Both the position numbers and the translations under genes were made by a program. From NCBI RefSeq assembly GCF_016802725.1, contig NC_052675.1, forward strand, positions 10,704,638 to 10,768,637: 64,000 nt of DNA. Direction: 5' to 3'. This DNA comes from Solenopsis invicta (lineage: Eukaryota > Arthropoda > Insecta > Hymenoptera > Formicidae). Numbering within the stretch: the stretch's first letter is position 1; each line of letters starts with the position of its first letter. Below are positions 48,935-62,461 of the stretch, one piece after another. Below the pieces are notes generated by a model. The model was not told the DNA's origin. It was given only the letters and a program-made list of their open reading frames with translations, and ran no database searches.

Positions 48935-50420
48935 CGGAAAAAAGAAAACAGGTTCTACGAGCATGAAGTTTAAAAATCCCTGAGCTTCCCCTCTATTTCT
49001 TCCACTAATAAACTTCTGCATCGCGAACTTAAAGTCTTAACTATTAAAAATTAAAACGCTTGAAAAAGAGAACGCGAGAAACTTAGATATACATTAAAGA
49101 GACTTATGTACACAAGAAGGAAACCAACAACTTCACCCCCTTCCCTCTTCTTCCTCTTTTCTACAGTTATTTTTATTAAACGTAACTCCTAAATGGCGAA
49201 TAATACCGCCAACGGCGAGAAATTCCAGAAGTTTTTCGCAATTTCCCGCGCCCTTCTTCCCAGGGTGTTTTCAATTTCCCCCGACTCTTCCCGATTTCCT
49301 CGCAGCAACCCCGATAAAGAACTCTGGTATCGTTGGCGTGCATTGCGTTGCAACGCCGACGAAAAGAAAAAAAAAAAAAATAGATGAAGGGATGAGACGA
49401 GATGAAACATAATGAGAAAGGAGGGTGAGAGAAGAAGAGGTATGGGCGAGACGGGATGTCAGTCCCTATCGGTCGCAACTATTCCACACCGTATTATTTA
49501 CACGTCGGCAACTTCGAGGTGCCATGCATCGACGATGAAGTACATAAACGCATAAATATGCTTACTCGCGAGAGAGAATACATCGCATACGCGAGAGACG
49601 CGGAGGATGATGATGTGCGTACCCATACCGTGCGGCGACACGTTAAATTCCAACGTGGTTTCTGAAAGGCGAGAACATTCGCAGCATCGGAGATACGCCC
49701 ATCCGATACGCATACGTCAGACTCGCCGAGGTGTGGTCGGTGATTCCGAAACAACCCCCTGTGCGACACGCAAAGGAGGAACGACGCCCCTATGCTGGCC
49801 TAGCGTGTTTTAATAAAGAAACGTGTCCACGTCATTCAATTCATCTACTCGTTAAAGATCGTAAACATAATTCATAAAACGTACAAAATAATTTAAAACA
49901 AGACGTATGAAGTACTCGGCGAGTTTGTCCTGTATCCGTGCTCCGTAAAGTCATCGCGAAAGATCCGGCCGTTAAACGAACGGCGATCCACGTTCGCGAA
50001 ATGTTTCTGCTTTGAAACGGATCCCGATTGAACAGCGACGCCGAAACAGGAGACGTCATTCCGTAAGCATCATTCTCTCCCGTCGATCGCTGGACGATTA
50101 ATCATCCCGGCGAGATAAACGGCAATGTCGAAAGTTGAGAACCCCCGCATTCCGAGGGATGTATCAACACGCTAGTTCGCGTGTTATATACCGGGCGCTC
50201 TTTGTTTCTCTCTCGCCGATGCGCGCCTCTCTTTCTCTCTCCAGCCCTCGGTCGACCTCACCTCTCTCTTTCACGTTCTTTCTCTCGGTATTACCGCTTC
50301 CAACCCTCATGTGAGACACGGCCCACCGCAGCCGCAGCCGCCGCCGCCGCTGCCGTCGCCGCCGCCACCCTCTAGAGTCTCTTATTATAATAAAAAATTT
50401 CCACGTGAGCGCGGCTCGCA

Positions 50421-50430
50421 TATATAAATA
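50421..50430 (+). promoter_or_regulatory. TATA-box-like TATATAAATA near an E-box
   Basis: TATATAAATA with GC-rich flanks, 14 bases after a CACGTG palindrome (50402-50407) and after a GCC-triplet-rich stretch (50329-50370). It looks like a core promoter in plus orientation, but no plausible gene follows it. Confidence 0.15.
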
Positions 50431-50468
50431 TACTTGGCGGTCGCGCTTAACTTAAAGTGCCCGACTGC

Positions 50469-50511
50469 ACCTACCTACCTACCTACCTACCTACCTACCT
50501 ACCTACCTACC
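50469..50511. repeat. (ACCT)n tetranucleotide array
   Basis: About ten perfect tandem ACCT units, 40 bases downstream of the TATA-like site. Confidence 0.97.
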
Positions 50512-53500
50512 CAGCTACCTGTGCACATGCACCCGTGGCGTTAGCGTAATAAATGTCCTAGCTGGAACGCGCAGCGGGAGTTTTAATCGCGCTCGGAAAA
50601 AGGGATCGACGTAAAACGGCCGACCGATATTCGCCCATCGCTTTCCCCTCTTTTCTCGTCGTTCGTCGACGACGTTATCACCGACGACGTGTACAAATTT
50701 CACCGTATGCAACGAGCATCGAGGTCGTAAACCAGTTAGATAGAGAAGAAGGGAGACCCCCGCGATATCAGTCGATTCACACGCGAATTATACGTGATCA
50801 AGATCTACATCCACTACACGTGCGATAAATTTCTTTCATGCAGATTGTGATAATCATTTTCGCCATATTATTACGCACGACAGGAGGATTACAAGGAACA
50901 ATAGTTGTAGACATAACAGCTCTCTTGATTACGCTCGTATATTAGCTTTAGTTCTCTTTGCATTTTATTATATTATATTCTAGTTTCGATTCACGTACCG
51001 TGTTTAGATTATAATGAGAAATAATATATCTTGCAAAAAGAGCAAAAGAAAATAGAAGGAAACTATTTGAAAATAAGTTTATCGCAAAAAGATACAATTT
51101 CAGTAAAAAAAGGCGATCTTTTTACTCTCCTAAATTTTCTAAAAACAAATTTTATTTGTAGTTAGCAACATATAAAAAATAATCTCTAGGATCCAATTTG
51201 AATGCAAATTGAAACGCCTTTAATTGGAACAGACGGATCGTTAACCAGAGAAAGGGCCTTGTTGAATTAGAAACGCAAAATCAACGCGCTTATTGCAAAG
51301 TCAATAACGTATGCGCTCTTCCGCGAACCGAGATTTAACAGCGTAACGAAGAGAGAAAGAAACCACGATGGTACTTGGTCACGATTTCCGAGGTCTTTGT
51401 CTCTCGCCGCTGAAGGCGGGACAAAAGAGGAATAAGGGGTCGCGACTGAGGAAGGGTGGAGAGAAGGTGAAGTGACTGTGCGCGACTCTAGCCTAGATCT
51501 GACTTCGCGGGTGATCTCCAAGGTTTTAATTAGGGATCCAGCCGTGAGAGAGGCGCACGCAGTCGTCCGCGTTCTTACGAGACTAATGATCCTTCCTTCC
51601 CGTTTGATTAATAACCCGCACGCGGGGAGACGCTCCCGTCTAGATCTATGACGCGTTATGCGACGATAATGGAGTTGTTATCGATTCGCCGACATTTCAC
51701 TGTCGCTTCCCGGAATTCGTCTCGGACAGAGACAATTAAATGTTATTAATAATATATGAAATATTTCATCTAGATTAAAATATCAATTTGACACGAAGCC
51801 GAAAGAATTTTTACGATTTTGCGGTTATACGGAATAAAATTAATAAAAAGGACGGTGGAAAATCTTGGATGAAACGGCAGTTTTTAAAGGAATGAAAAAA
51901 TTTTAATTTTATCAACTTATTTAAAAATTAATATCTTGATAGCTACAAATTAATATATTAGATAATAAAATTGAAAAAAAATCAATATTGACATTGTAAA
52001 ATCCTTTTTATACAATCGTGTCTTCAATTTCTGGTTACATTTAAATTTGCTGCAATTTTCTTGTCACGAGAGAATTTCCCATTAAAAAATAGAAGGCATG
52101 AAACAATGAAACAGACAGCTAAACTCGAACGTCATCACGACGATCCTATCTAACATCGATAATGCGTACAATACAGACTCATCTACTTTTAAATTTGTAC
52201 AGTGATTCGACTGGATGAGTCATCGCTCGACTTTCCGCGCGCGAAAAGCATCGCAGCACACACAAGGTGATAAATTTCAATAAGGTTCAACCTTGACCTT
52301 CCGTCATCCCGTCTATCACCAGGACGCGCGGGAAGCCGGCCATGAAGTTATACGGCGCGATTTCAATCTGGCAGATCCAATATTGAATGTAAACAAATCA
52401 AAAGAACTGATAATGCGACCGATATACAAGCGATATTTAAATTCTGTCTCAACATCGCAAACAGAAACATTTTTATACAAATAGCAGAACCCTCTTCGCC
52501 GAAAAAGATGATGATAAACTCGTTCGATTTACACATTCTCCATCTGTTTTCGTAGTTAAACGCTTGAAACGATCAGACGATCTTTTAAAAGTTGCGAATA
52601 ATTATTGCTAAAAAAAATGCATTAAAATATTTTGAAACAAATCGGATTTCTCTATCATTCGCGTGACGTGATCAGCGATTACAACAGCGAATATCTCGCA
52701 TTATCCGCAAATCCGCTTAAAAATGAGGAAATCTCATGAAATGAATACTGAACATGTTCGTGAGAGTAAAAAAATAATGAGGTAAGATGGTACCATGTTT
52801 GTGTATGTACAGCTAAAATAGCATACGTCAAGAACATCCAAGTTTCTACAGTCCCTGTGTGAAGCGTTGTAGCGGCTCAATATAGTCAACAAAGACCGTC
52901 ATAATAAAGCCTCTACCAGTTTGCTACTCCCGCTTGATTATTTATAGGAAAGAGTTCACGAGGGAAAAAAATTATACCGTTACTTTCCAACTCTCTTCGC
53001 TTAATAACAACAAAGATATAGACGTAAAGGTGCCGCCGCATTTAATGGTCGCGAATAGCAATCTGTTCCGAGAGACTCTGTCTCGGTGGCAGACATGACC
53101 TTCTCTGAACCGCCCCGTCCCGCCCATCGGTTGTTTTTCGCCTCGGCGAATTCAATGTGCGTAAATTTTCAAGACGATGACGAGTGGCCGCGACACGCCG
53201 GCGCGGGCGCATCGAGGCAGGTGTCGGAAAAATGAAGAAGCGCGCTCGTCTGACTCGGCAAAAATTACTGCGCGCAGCCCGCGGAATGCAATCCATCAAC
53301 GACAGATCCTTGGGTGCGTCGAAGAGGGCCGGAAGGGGTAAATGCCCCGAAGCGTTACAAAGATACACGAAGAACGCTTGCGCAACATTTTTTACACTTA
53401 TCTTGAAACCTACCAGTGACAAAATAATTAATTAAATTAATTTTACTAATTAATGCGTGTCATGTAAAAAGATATATCGTACACATAACAAACATATGAA

Positions 53501-56500
53501 AAAAAAATTTGTCTTCGTCATGGTAGCGTAAAGCAAATTACGTGGCATTTCTCTCGCAAGGAAAAATTAAATATCGAGTACGCTGATAAATCGAGAACGG
53601 CACGAGGAAACGATGGCACCTCTCGGTGGCTCTCTTCCGGGCACGTCTATGTCAGAGCGAATCACTCAGCGTGAAAAATGGCGGAACGGCGACGAAGGCG
53701 CGAGGGAAAGGGAACCAGCCAGCTTTACCGTATAGCCGAGGTATGGCCGGTTATGTTATGTAAGAACGCCAAAAATATCGTCGAATGAGTGACAAGCACT
53801 TGGCCTATTCGGCTGTATTCGTTGTCAGACAATTCGAGACGATTATTCACAAAGGTGTACCGGTTCCCGCCTGAACCGAGACCGTCCACGCCAGGTATTG
53901 CGCAGAACGCAAATTTGTCCAAGTTACAAGGACGAATCCTGCCTGTAATTGGGCATTGATCGAAGTAAATCTTTTTAATTAAACATTTTTTTAAATTGAG
54001 AATTTAAAATTGTTTAAATTTGAAAATTAAAATTGGAGAATTAAATCGTTCACTCTGAAACTGACAATAAAGATTCGTCGAAAAAGTTCATCCAACAAAA
54101 CCGAATGTTCCTTTAACCCTCAAGTAAACGTGTCAAGTCAGAGCCACTTTAATTGCTAAAAAAAATATAGAATGTATATACTTGCAAACTTTCTATTTTT
54201 CGCTTTTGTTGGTAACTTTAAGATAATTTATTTAATTTTTTTTCTAAAAATAATAAAAGTTAATTACGCAACTCATATTTCTTTTATTTTTAAATACCCC
54301 TTGGTTTACTAATATTTTTAAAAAAAAGTTGAGGTCAGTCACTGCTGACCCCATGCGCCTACTAAGAGTTCAAACATAGCTTCTTTGATCAAACTGAAGA
54401 CAGTTTTTTCTTAGTGGAAACATTGGAAGAAATCGTTTTTCCTGCATCTCTCCAATTTTTAATACCATCTTAATTAAGATTGAAGTCAATATTAGATTTA
54501 GGATAAAATTCCCTTGAAATCGATCAAAAAATGTGGTCAGTTATTTTGAAACCTATTCGCGTATGACAGATCAAATATTTCGGTCCTCTTATTAGATTAA
54601 GTAAATTTCACAACGCGAGACGCATCCAAATCGCCTGACACTCGAAAACTAACGACAGCGGAATCCAGTTCTGACGGCGGTGCACAACGAACTTGTTCAA
54701 CTGTCAATCGCAGCAGTCGGTTTGGCACGGTTTAGATATTACGAAAAAAGCTGAAGGTTGCAAAAATATTTTATAACTGTTAACTTATAAATATTCGTAA
54801 AACGTAAAACTCTAATTTTCACAAATCCAAGTGGATTATAGTGAGGCCAGCAAAAACAAGAACATCTATCGTCTTTAATTATGCTTATGTCTAATTATGT
54901 TACAGTATATCGAACTTTCAAAATGTACCGTCTTTTAGAACAAGTTTAGAATGAAAAAAAAAATGTTTTCTCTGCGTTTCCTAAATACACGATTAAAAAT
55001 GAAAAATTGAAAGTGTAACAAGAAAAAAATATTGTGCATTTTACGTTTACATTCTTTGCCTATCGACAGCCTATCGATACGGCCTTAATCGATGCGACTA
55101 AAACTACGCATTTTACGAGATATCTCCTGACGGAAGACAGATTAAAATGTCGAACAAGAAGAGGTAGGAGGTGACGATCTACGAGGCGATAAATAAAAAT
55201 CGGCGAGTATCCAGCAAACGATGTAAAAAGCAGGTCACGCGGAAAATTTAAGATCGATGGGAGAAACGCGCGAGCGGAGGATATGTTCGACGCTGCGAGA
55301 TAAAATCTTTGAATTCTCGGGTGTAAAACGGGAAACGATTTCGTGCCCCAAGGATTGTAACCTTCGGGCGATGATACAGATTTTCATCGGGAGGAAGAGT
55401 CATTGCACTTTATGCTGAATGGGCAGCGAGTCAACAACCCGTCCTCTCTCTCTCTATTCTCCTCTCTCTTGCTCCATCTATCCATGTATGCGTTTACACC
55501 ACACCTTCACGGTCTCTTCTTTCCTCTCTCTTTCTCGTTCTCCTCCCGCGATGAGGAAAAACGCAGCGGGGAAAAGAGAAGGAGGACGAGGGAGAGCCGG
55601 GACCGAGGGTGGAGAAGGGACTGAAAGAGAAGGTCTGGGAATCGCTTCATGCATCGGGGAACACAAGCGCTCGCGTAATAACACGATCGGAAGGCGAGCG
55701 AGCACCGTCTCTCACGCGTGCACGCACTTTTCGTGCGCCGACTCGCGTGGCTCTCCCTCACGTCGTACGCGCTGCGCGCCGGTATTAGAAGGAAAAGGCC
55801 ACCGACGTGTGCGCGCCCGTAGCCGCTCGTCGAAATGCGCGTGCACGCGCGGCGCGACGCGGAGCGGAGCGGCGCAATCCCCGTCCCGGTACGAGCGCGA
55901 ACGAGCATCCTATTTTTATATGTACGGTGCACACAGGACGCGCGACGTGTGCGCGTCGCGAAAATCTCGGCGCGCCGGCGAAGGGAGACTCGAAGGTCGA
56001 CCTTTTTTTACCGAATGAGGTAATTCAAGGTACGAAGTACGCGGCTTGACGTAGCTCGTGGACAAATCTACTCCGTGCCTCGAATTATAATGACGACGGT
56101 GATTCTTCGGAAATACGTGTCACGAAGGAGAATTCACGAAACATTTTCAGAAATGGTCTCTCGTTATTTTTTTAAGATGAGTATTAAAAAAAAAAATATT
56201 CCGCGGTTACTTCAAATATGATACCTGCTACTATATTCGATGCATTGAACGATAGGGAGATAAAATTTGTAATTTTTTTTTTTATTGGACCGACTTGACG
56301 TGAAGCACATGTTAAAATCCGATTTTTCGTTTTTTTTTTTTCTTCAAGAAATTCTGTGACTGAAGAAGAGTAAGAAAAGGATAATGTGTCTGACCAGAAA
56401 GATGGGTTTACCCTTGCTCTAAGCGAGGCGTGCATCCACGGAAGTAGAACTCGCTCGTCGAGTAAAATTAATAAGGAGCGCCGTGTCGCGTCTATCTTTT

Positions 56501-58770
56501 TCCAGACATCTAGTCTCGGCTCACGGTCGCCGGCGACTTTACGCCGCATTTTGCGTTCTCATCGAGGCGTGAGACACGCTGAGTGAACGCAGGAGAAAAA
56601 GAGAGAGAAACCGGGAAGATCAGCGGCGCGGTATTTTACAACTGCGATGCAATGTATTTCAGTCCTACGTGACGATATTTTCTGACGTCAACCGAAATAT
56701 TCAAGTATATTTGAGATCGACGGATAAAATAAAAACCTACTAAATAATATATGTTACATATACCACGTGTCTTGGTAATTAAAAGAGAGATAGTGACAAA
56801 TATTCATAACGCAGGCGGTCTCATTGCAGACGACAGTCGACACACTCGCTGCGCCATACGAGTCCTGTTCCTCGTGCGGAAACCGCTGTCGCGGCTTTTC
56901 CCCGAGAACAATGGTCACCGGTGCTATCATTTCCCGTAGGCGGGAAAGCACGTTACAACTGCTGTCTCCTCGGTCTTCACTCGTGATTCTACTATTACAA
57001 GAGTTCTCAGGCGAATGCAAAAATCTCTCGAACGCTCTTTAAAGGAATCCCAAGTGTGCGATATTATTGAGAGGAGAGAGAGATCACCGTGATAAGATTT
57101 TATCAATTTTTAAAGGGACATTCGCGAGCTTAATAATATTTGATGCGATTTACAAACGATTGAAATTTCCCTAATGATATAATTAATGTCGCGGAGCAGA
57201 AATGCGCGGGCCGCGAATGCTCCGCGACATGCCTGAGTTGGGAGCACTTGACGAGATGCAAGAACGCTCCCCGGTGGTACCGATATACTTGCCGTTCTAT
57301 TTTCTGAATAGGCACTCAAAGTAGACACGTCGAGGAGCTGTCACTCAATGATTTATTCGTTCGTCCGCGGCCGCCGCTCGTCGGCCGGTTCTCTCTTTAA
57401 AACCCGCGCGGATCGCCACCCATTATCGACACGAGGGCCGCGCTTTTGTGAAGGTGGAATAGAAAAGGTGTGCCCTCGAGAACATACGCTATCAAGGCCG
57501 CGAGGGGCGCGCGCAAGGACATCATTGTATTCACCGGCTCGCCGAAAGGACGGACTAAAAAGTGTTAGCGGTCGAAAGCAGTTCAGTTAAAATGTCATAC
57601 GTGGCCTATCTCGTTTCTCACGTCGTTAAGTCACAAATATAGCCGAAAGTATGATGAAAGATAGAATGGATCCGTTTTCATTCGAAAACGTGCGTTTCGA
57701 GCAAATTAGGAGAAAACAAGGGGAAAACGTTTCGAGCAAATTAGGAAGAAACGAGGGGGAACGTTATCCTTCTGGTAATACGACCGAATTATGTATGAAA
57801 AATGAAGAAAAAAGTCAGATAAAATGTACGAAGCCAAACTAGTCGATTCTGTCATCGAGTACGGACGAACGAACCGAATGAATAAAGACGTCACATGACG
57901 CACGTGCGCAAAACGACGTAGCTATTTTCTCTTGCTTGGCTATACTCGAAAATAGTAGTGCTTTAATCGCGTCTCATTCGAGTACGACCAGAGACTAGGA
58001 AGTGAATTCGCCGTTTGAATTCTATTTTGCATTCAGACAGATCTCGAGTCATAGTCACGGTGATCATTTATTAACAATATTAAAGTGAATATTGTTAACA
58101 AGCAATAGTCTCCTAAACTATTGATAATTGTATCTTTTTATTGTTACGCGAAAAATATATTAAACACATTTTTCCCTTATTCAAGAAAAAAATTAGCAAT
58201 TTTTTTTTAAATTTTCTCCCTAGCATCTGCTTCCTTTTTGGCAGAATTTTCCTTAACTTTGTAAGTGTACAACAATCGCGGCGAATAAAAGTCATTTTCA
58301 CACAAAAAAGGAAAAACATAATTTAAATTGTAGCAAGATTAATCGCTTTGACTGCAAATCATTTTTTTCATTACTGGGAAATGAAAAAAAGTTGATGAAA
58401 GTACGTGATATAAAAGCTGGACGCTTTATGGGAAGTTCCGCAATGTCTTTTGCATGATTACATTTGAAATCTTCACTAACTTCGAAGAATCGTGCGGAAC
58501 CAGGAAAATTTTCTCGTAAAGAAGACCGTGCGGCAAAAGTGCGACGACAAAGCTAAGCGGTATAAATCGGGAGTGTGCTCTTCAAGAGTAAGCATTTACT
58601 ATATAATCGAGATTAATCTCTCCGTAATAACTGCATTACGACACTGTAACGTAGCATCGTTTTATACGAAGTCCAAGAATTGTTTGTGAATTAATATTAT
58701 TAACGTCCAGAAAAATCCGTTTAATTGTTGTATAAATATGTGAGATATTTTTGACCCCGTCTTACTTATT

Positions 58771-58776
58771 AAAAAA

Positions 58777-58795
<19 letters not shown>
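58771..58795. repeat. A25 homopolymer followed by (TA)n
   Basis: Twenty-five A residues and then TATATATATA. It could be the tail of an old retroposed insertion on the plus strand, but the sequence to its left is unrecognised and no flanking repeat was found. Confidence 0.9.
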
Positions 58796-58807
<12 letters not shown>

Positions 58808-59648
58808 ATATTCATATAATCGCGAAGTAAAACCTAAACTTCCGCTTTCAATAAATAACAAACGAGTCGCACATCGAGAGATTTTCGCATTGAAACAACG
58901 AACGTTTAATCGACTGCGACTGAAGAGACTGACTTAATTCTCGAATAAATAAGCTGCGTAGATCTACATATGTGAATTTTTAATATAAATTAGCGCACTT
59001 TCCAACGTATATTTGACGTAGATTCATACACGGTCAGTTTAGTTTTCGCTGCTTAGAAAGCGGTATTTTAAACAAAGAGCATAGTAAATTCAATAATTCT
59101 TCTAAATTATATGACAATCTCTGTTGTCAATTGATCATTTCCTTCAATCAGACTTTTCACTTATCGCTCAATTTGCTGTCAAGAGTAACTAATGGATATG
59201 CTACTTAATAGCACGGATTATACACACGGCTCTGTTATTATAAAGTACGTTGACGTATTATATAATTAAACTAAAATAGAATATGGATAAAAAATCTATT
59301 AAGGTAATTTAACCAAGTTTCAAAATATTATATATAACATATACATCATTTCAAATTTAGATTTATCACATTAATTTCATGTGTTGATTTAATTACTCAT
59401 AATTCTCTTAATATTAATTAATATGAAAAAAAAACACACTAATGATATAACAAAAAGTCGTGCGTTCAACAACTTATATCACTTCTAATAACTTCAAAAT
59501 CTGCATTTATAGAATTCGTAAAGCAATTTCCTTGTATCTCTATTCAAATAGTATCGACGACATTCGTCACATTTTGCGCGACGACGGACGCACAAGTCTC
59601 TCTCCGTTCGGTAGCGCCTAAAAAAATGAGAAGCTGAACGAGACTTAC

Positions 59649-60006
59649 CTGGACATCGAAGTGTGTAGTGGTGTCTTGCGGCTGCGGAGGACCTTGTTGT
59701 TGTTGCTGTTGTTGCGATGGCGGTGGACCCTGCGGCGGCGGCGGGGCCTGCGCTCCAAAGAGTTGTGCTGCCGCGTGCGAATGCGGATGTTGTAAATGAT
59801 GAGTCGGCGGCGCCTGGTGATGCTGCAGATGGTGCGGCGGTGCCGGCGCAAACGCCGCCATGAAATGTTCCTCGCTGCCGACAACGTCGATTCCGGGTTT
59901 CAGCAATACAACGCCACCACCACCGGCGCTCACGGCCAAAGTAGCGGCGGCGTTCTTCTGAAATTCCTCCTCGCCCGGTGACGGCTGACGGCTTCCGGGT
60001 GTGCGA
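59649..60006 (-). CDS. pum: Pumilio exon D, RTPGSRQPSP and His/Pro/Gln-rich segment
   Basis: A TTATTGCAG acceptor and GTAAGTCT donor bound 358 bases. The exon completes Asn114 and encodes residues 115-233. RTPGSRQPSP is near-identical to Drosophila. Then come an acidic EEEF, an Ala/Val/Gly run, a His/Pro-rich stretch (HHLQHHQ, HPHSHAAA), PPPPQGPPP, a run of seven Gln (about 59695-59715) and HFDVQ. Drosophila has FDVQ directly before QLFRSQ, so this exon joins the exon at 11188 across the 48.5 kb intron. This is disordered repression-region sequence, GC-rich compared with its flanks. Confidence 0.93.
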
Positions 60007-61706
60007 CTGCAATAAAAATATGCAAGAATTAATCATACTGAGTAAAAAATACAGCGCGGTTAATTTAAAATTAAAATATATAGCAGAAGATGATTAAAAT
60101 AATAACTTCGTTAACCTACTTCGATAATGAATATTAATCATCGTTGCAACAAGTCTATAAGCTGATATGTAAGTGTAAAAACCGTATTCTTATTTTCTCT
60201 ATAAAGAAACTGACATAATTTTCCCAAGAGCAGTTACGAATAGCAACTATAAATGTCAAGGATCTAGTCGCGAGTGACAAGCGTGCACGGTGTGCTCAGC
60301 GAGTATAAAATCAGTTTTCAAAACTTCCGATTTATAATATATATTTTTTTAATGTAATGTCTTTCTTACATTTAACTGTATTTTAAATATCTAGATAGAA
60401 AATTTAATAAACTCGAATAAAATATTTAATTTTATTGAGATTCTTTTTAATTAATAAAATTATTTTCTGAATCAAAAATAAATATAAAAAAATTCGTTTT
60501 TATTATGTATGTCAAAAGTTGGAAAGTACAATAAGTCCACTGAATAGCTTAACAAAGAAACGATAAACTCAAGATTCCATGTATGTGCAATCGATTACAT
60601 GTCATGTAACGGTGCACTTTGCATAATGCGATGCACGTAACAGGATGCAATCTGCAGGTTAGACGACTCAAGTTACTAATCTCGTGAGAAAAGAAAGTAT
60701 AACACTTATAAACGTCAACAGTGCCCAACGATGAGCTAACTAATTATTATCATAATGTGTGTGTGACATAGAAAACTAATAACATTCCTGTTGCTTGTAT
60801 CGTTTTCTCTGCAATACATAAAAAAAATTCGAGTGAAACATGCACGATAAGTTTTGTTACTTAAATCTAATATAGAAAACCTTATGAAAAAAAGCCAAAA
60901 AAAATTATTGCCCTTTCATATTTCTCTCCTTATTAATTATAATATTTAAAATAAAATTTAAAACCCTCAAACTCTAAAACGTGTTTTTCAACTTTAAATG
61001 ATTGAGATTTGAATTGTATCAATTTAATTTAATAAACCTAGAAGTGCTATACATATATGGAATGCAAGGAGCGTACCGAAACAGAGAAACAATGTCGGTA
61101 ACGTCGTCGTCGACGTCGTTGCTTTCTCTAATGTGCTACTGATGGCGCAACATTACTGAGAAGCTATCGCGAAAGGAAACAAGGAAGAGAACATGATGTC
61201 ATCGGCCGTGTGCAAAACATGCCCTTGACAGATATCGTTAGTTCACTATCACGTTATTTCACCATGATAATTACAGTAAAAACAACATATAAAGTTATAT
61301 GTCTCTATGATAGCACGTAGTGAGAAATAATATTTTGGCTGCACGTTGTGAATTATTCAACTGCTTATATGTGATATTATTATAAATTCCTATAATTTCT
61401 GTTCTAACTAATAAAACATCTTTCAAGATTATAATATTATTTCCTACAAAAACAGAACTGAAGATAAAAATTAGTACAAAAATAAAAAAAACTGCAAAAA
61501 ATTATGCTTCACTGAATTACTTCTGTTTCAAAATCTTGATTTCAAGATTAATAAATAATTAATTTTAAACGTTCAAAATATTACGGAAAAAAAACCATAA
61601 AAAGCAACCATTTAAACGATCTGTGTTTGAAGAGAAATACACGATGCTTTAGGCATATAATGCAATATTTAATATTAAATAATTCGACCAGCACGATTGA
61701 ACTTAC
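60007..61706 (-). other. pumilio intron between exons C and D
   Basis: 1700 bp, strongly AT-rich, no coding signal or clear mobile element. Confidence 0.9.
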
Positions 61707-61837
61707 TTAAATCCTTTGTCGTCGTCTAAGCCGTTTTGAGACGCTAATCCATTGCCTTGTGGCCCAGCATCATCCTTTGAGCTATCAAAGGGGCTTGCCG
61801 AACCTTTATCTTTTTCTTTCTTGTCTGCATCGGGATT
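61707..61837 (-). CDS. pum: Pumilio exon C, charged SPFD..DDDKGFN segment
   Basis: The exon starts in phase 0 after TTACACAG and ends before a perfect GTAAGT donor. It encodes residues 71-113: a Lys/Asp-rich stretch, SPFDSSKDD, a Gly/Asn/Gln-rich part and GLDDDKGF, with two bases of Asn114. SPFD and DDDKGFN are shared with Drosophila Pum in the same order, which anchors the assignment. Low-complexity and charged; no enzymatic motif. Confidence 0.94.
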
Positions 61838-61928
61838 CTGTGTAAAAAAAATCAAGATAACAACTCTCCACATGTACATTTAAATATAAACCAATAACAA
61901 AAGCTTTACATCATCATGTGGTACTCAC

Positions 61929-62028
61929 CAATCTCAGAGAAACCATTCGTGGTTCCAAATCTTTTGGTGTAGTGGGACTCGATCCAAGAACGTATTCAAC
62001 CATTTTAACTCCCAAACCACCTGTTTCG
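61929..62028 (-). CDS. pum: Pumilio exon B, MVEYVLGSSP conserved motif
   Basis: A TTCTTGCAG acceptor and GTGAGTAC donor bound 100 bases. The exon completes Ser37 and encodes residues 38-70: ETGGLGVKMVEYVLGSSP followed by TTPKDLEPRMVSLRL. The G-L-G-V-x-MVEYVL core is a conserved element of animal Pumilio N-termini (KVVEYVF in Drosophila). It ends in phase 0, and the 91 bp intron to the next exon is the smallest in the gene. Confidence 0.94.
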
Positions 62029-62461
62029 CTGCAAGAAAAAATATATTGTCAATGTTATATCGTTATCAAAATAATACAAGCATATATGGAATTGTAACAA
62101 TATAAAAGTGTCAAATTTTTCGGCTATCAATATGTATTTTTATCAAATTTATAGTAGATTTTCCCTTAAAAGTTTCATCAACATATTTTTGACAATTTTT
62201 ATAATTAGCATAAACCACATTTAATGATTCTTTCATTAAAATTGAATTGAAATACATGAGGTCTTATTCAAATAAGATACAAGATGTATCGTCTGTATGT
62301 AAATATGTGATCTTTAAAGTTAAAAAATTTTTAGGTTCACCTTTTTACAAAAAATTGTCAATGCTCCAACATCATACGTGACAAATATGTTTCACTCGTT
62401 TTATTTTGGCGTTCAAAATCTAGCATAATACCCCAAAAGAAAATAATATATAAAAACGAAC
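62029..62461 (-). other. pumilio intron between exons A and B
   Basis: 433 bp, AT-rich; nothing else seen. Confidence 0.9.

Larger units (their letters stand above)
11189..59648 (-). other. pum: 48.5 kb pumilio intron
   Basis: Bounded by the GTAAGT donor at 59648 and the TTTTTTCAG acceptor at 11189. The protein on its two sides (HFDVQ, then QLFRSQ) is contiguous in Drosophila, so no constitutive exon is missing. Most of it is AT-rich without coding signal. GC-rich islands lie at about 12.0-12.2, 17.1-17.5, 20.1-20.6, 24.7-26.3, 28.4-28.9, 30.0-30.7, 31.1-31.6, 44.2-45.9, 50.1-50.8, 53.0-53.4, 55.4-56.0 and 57.3-57.6 kb; long open frames on both strands there reflect low stop-codon frequency. 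Transposon-like repeats and microsatellites are listed separately. Giant introns with alternative promoters are known for pum in Drosophila. Confidence 0.9.

Noticed and set aside
50469..50511. Tandem array considered as CRISPR or telomeric repeat
   Set aside because: Perfect 4-bp units without spacers, and not the TTAGG insect telomere unit; a simple microsatellite.
55419..56018. 199-codon plus frame
   Set aside because: Arg/Ser/Gly-rich translation of CT- and CpG-rich DNA; overlapping frames on the other strand are equally long; no homology recognised.
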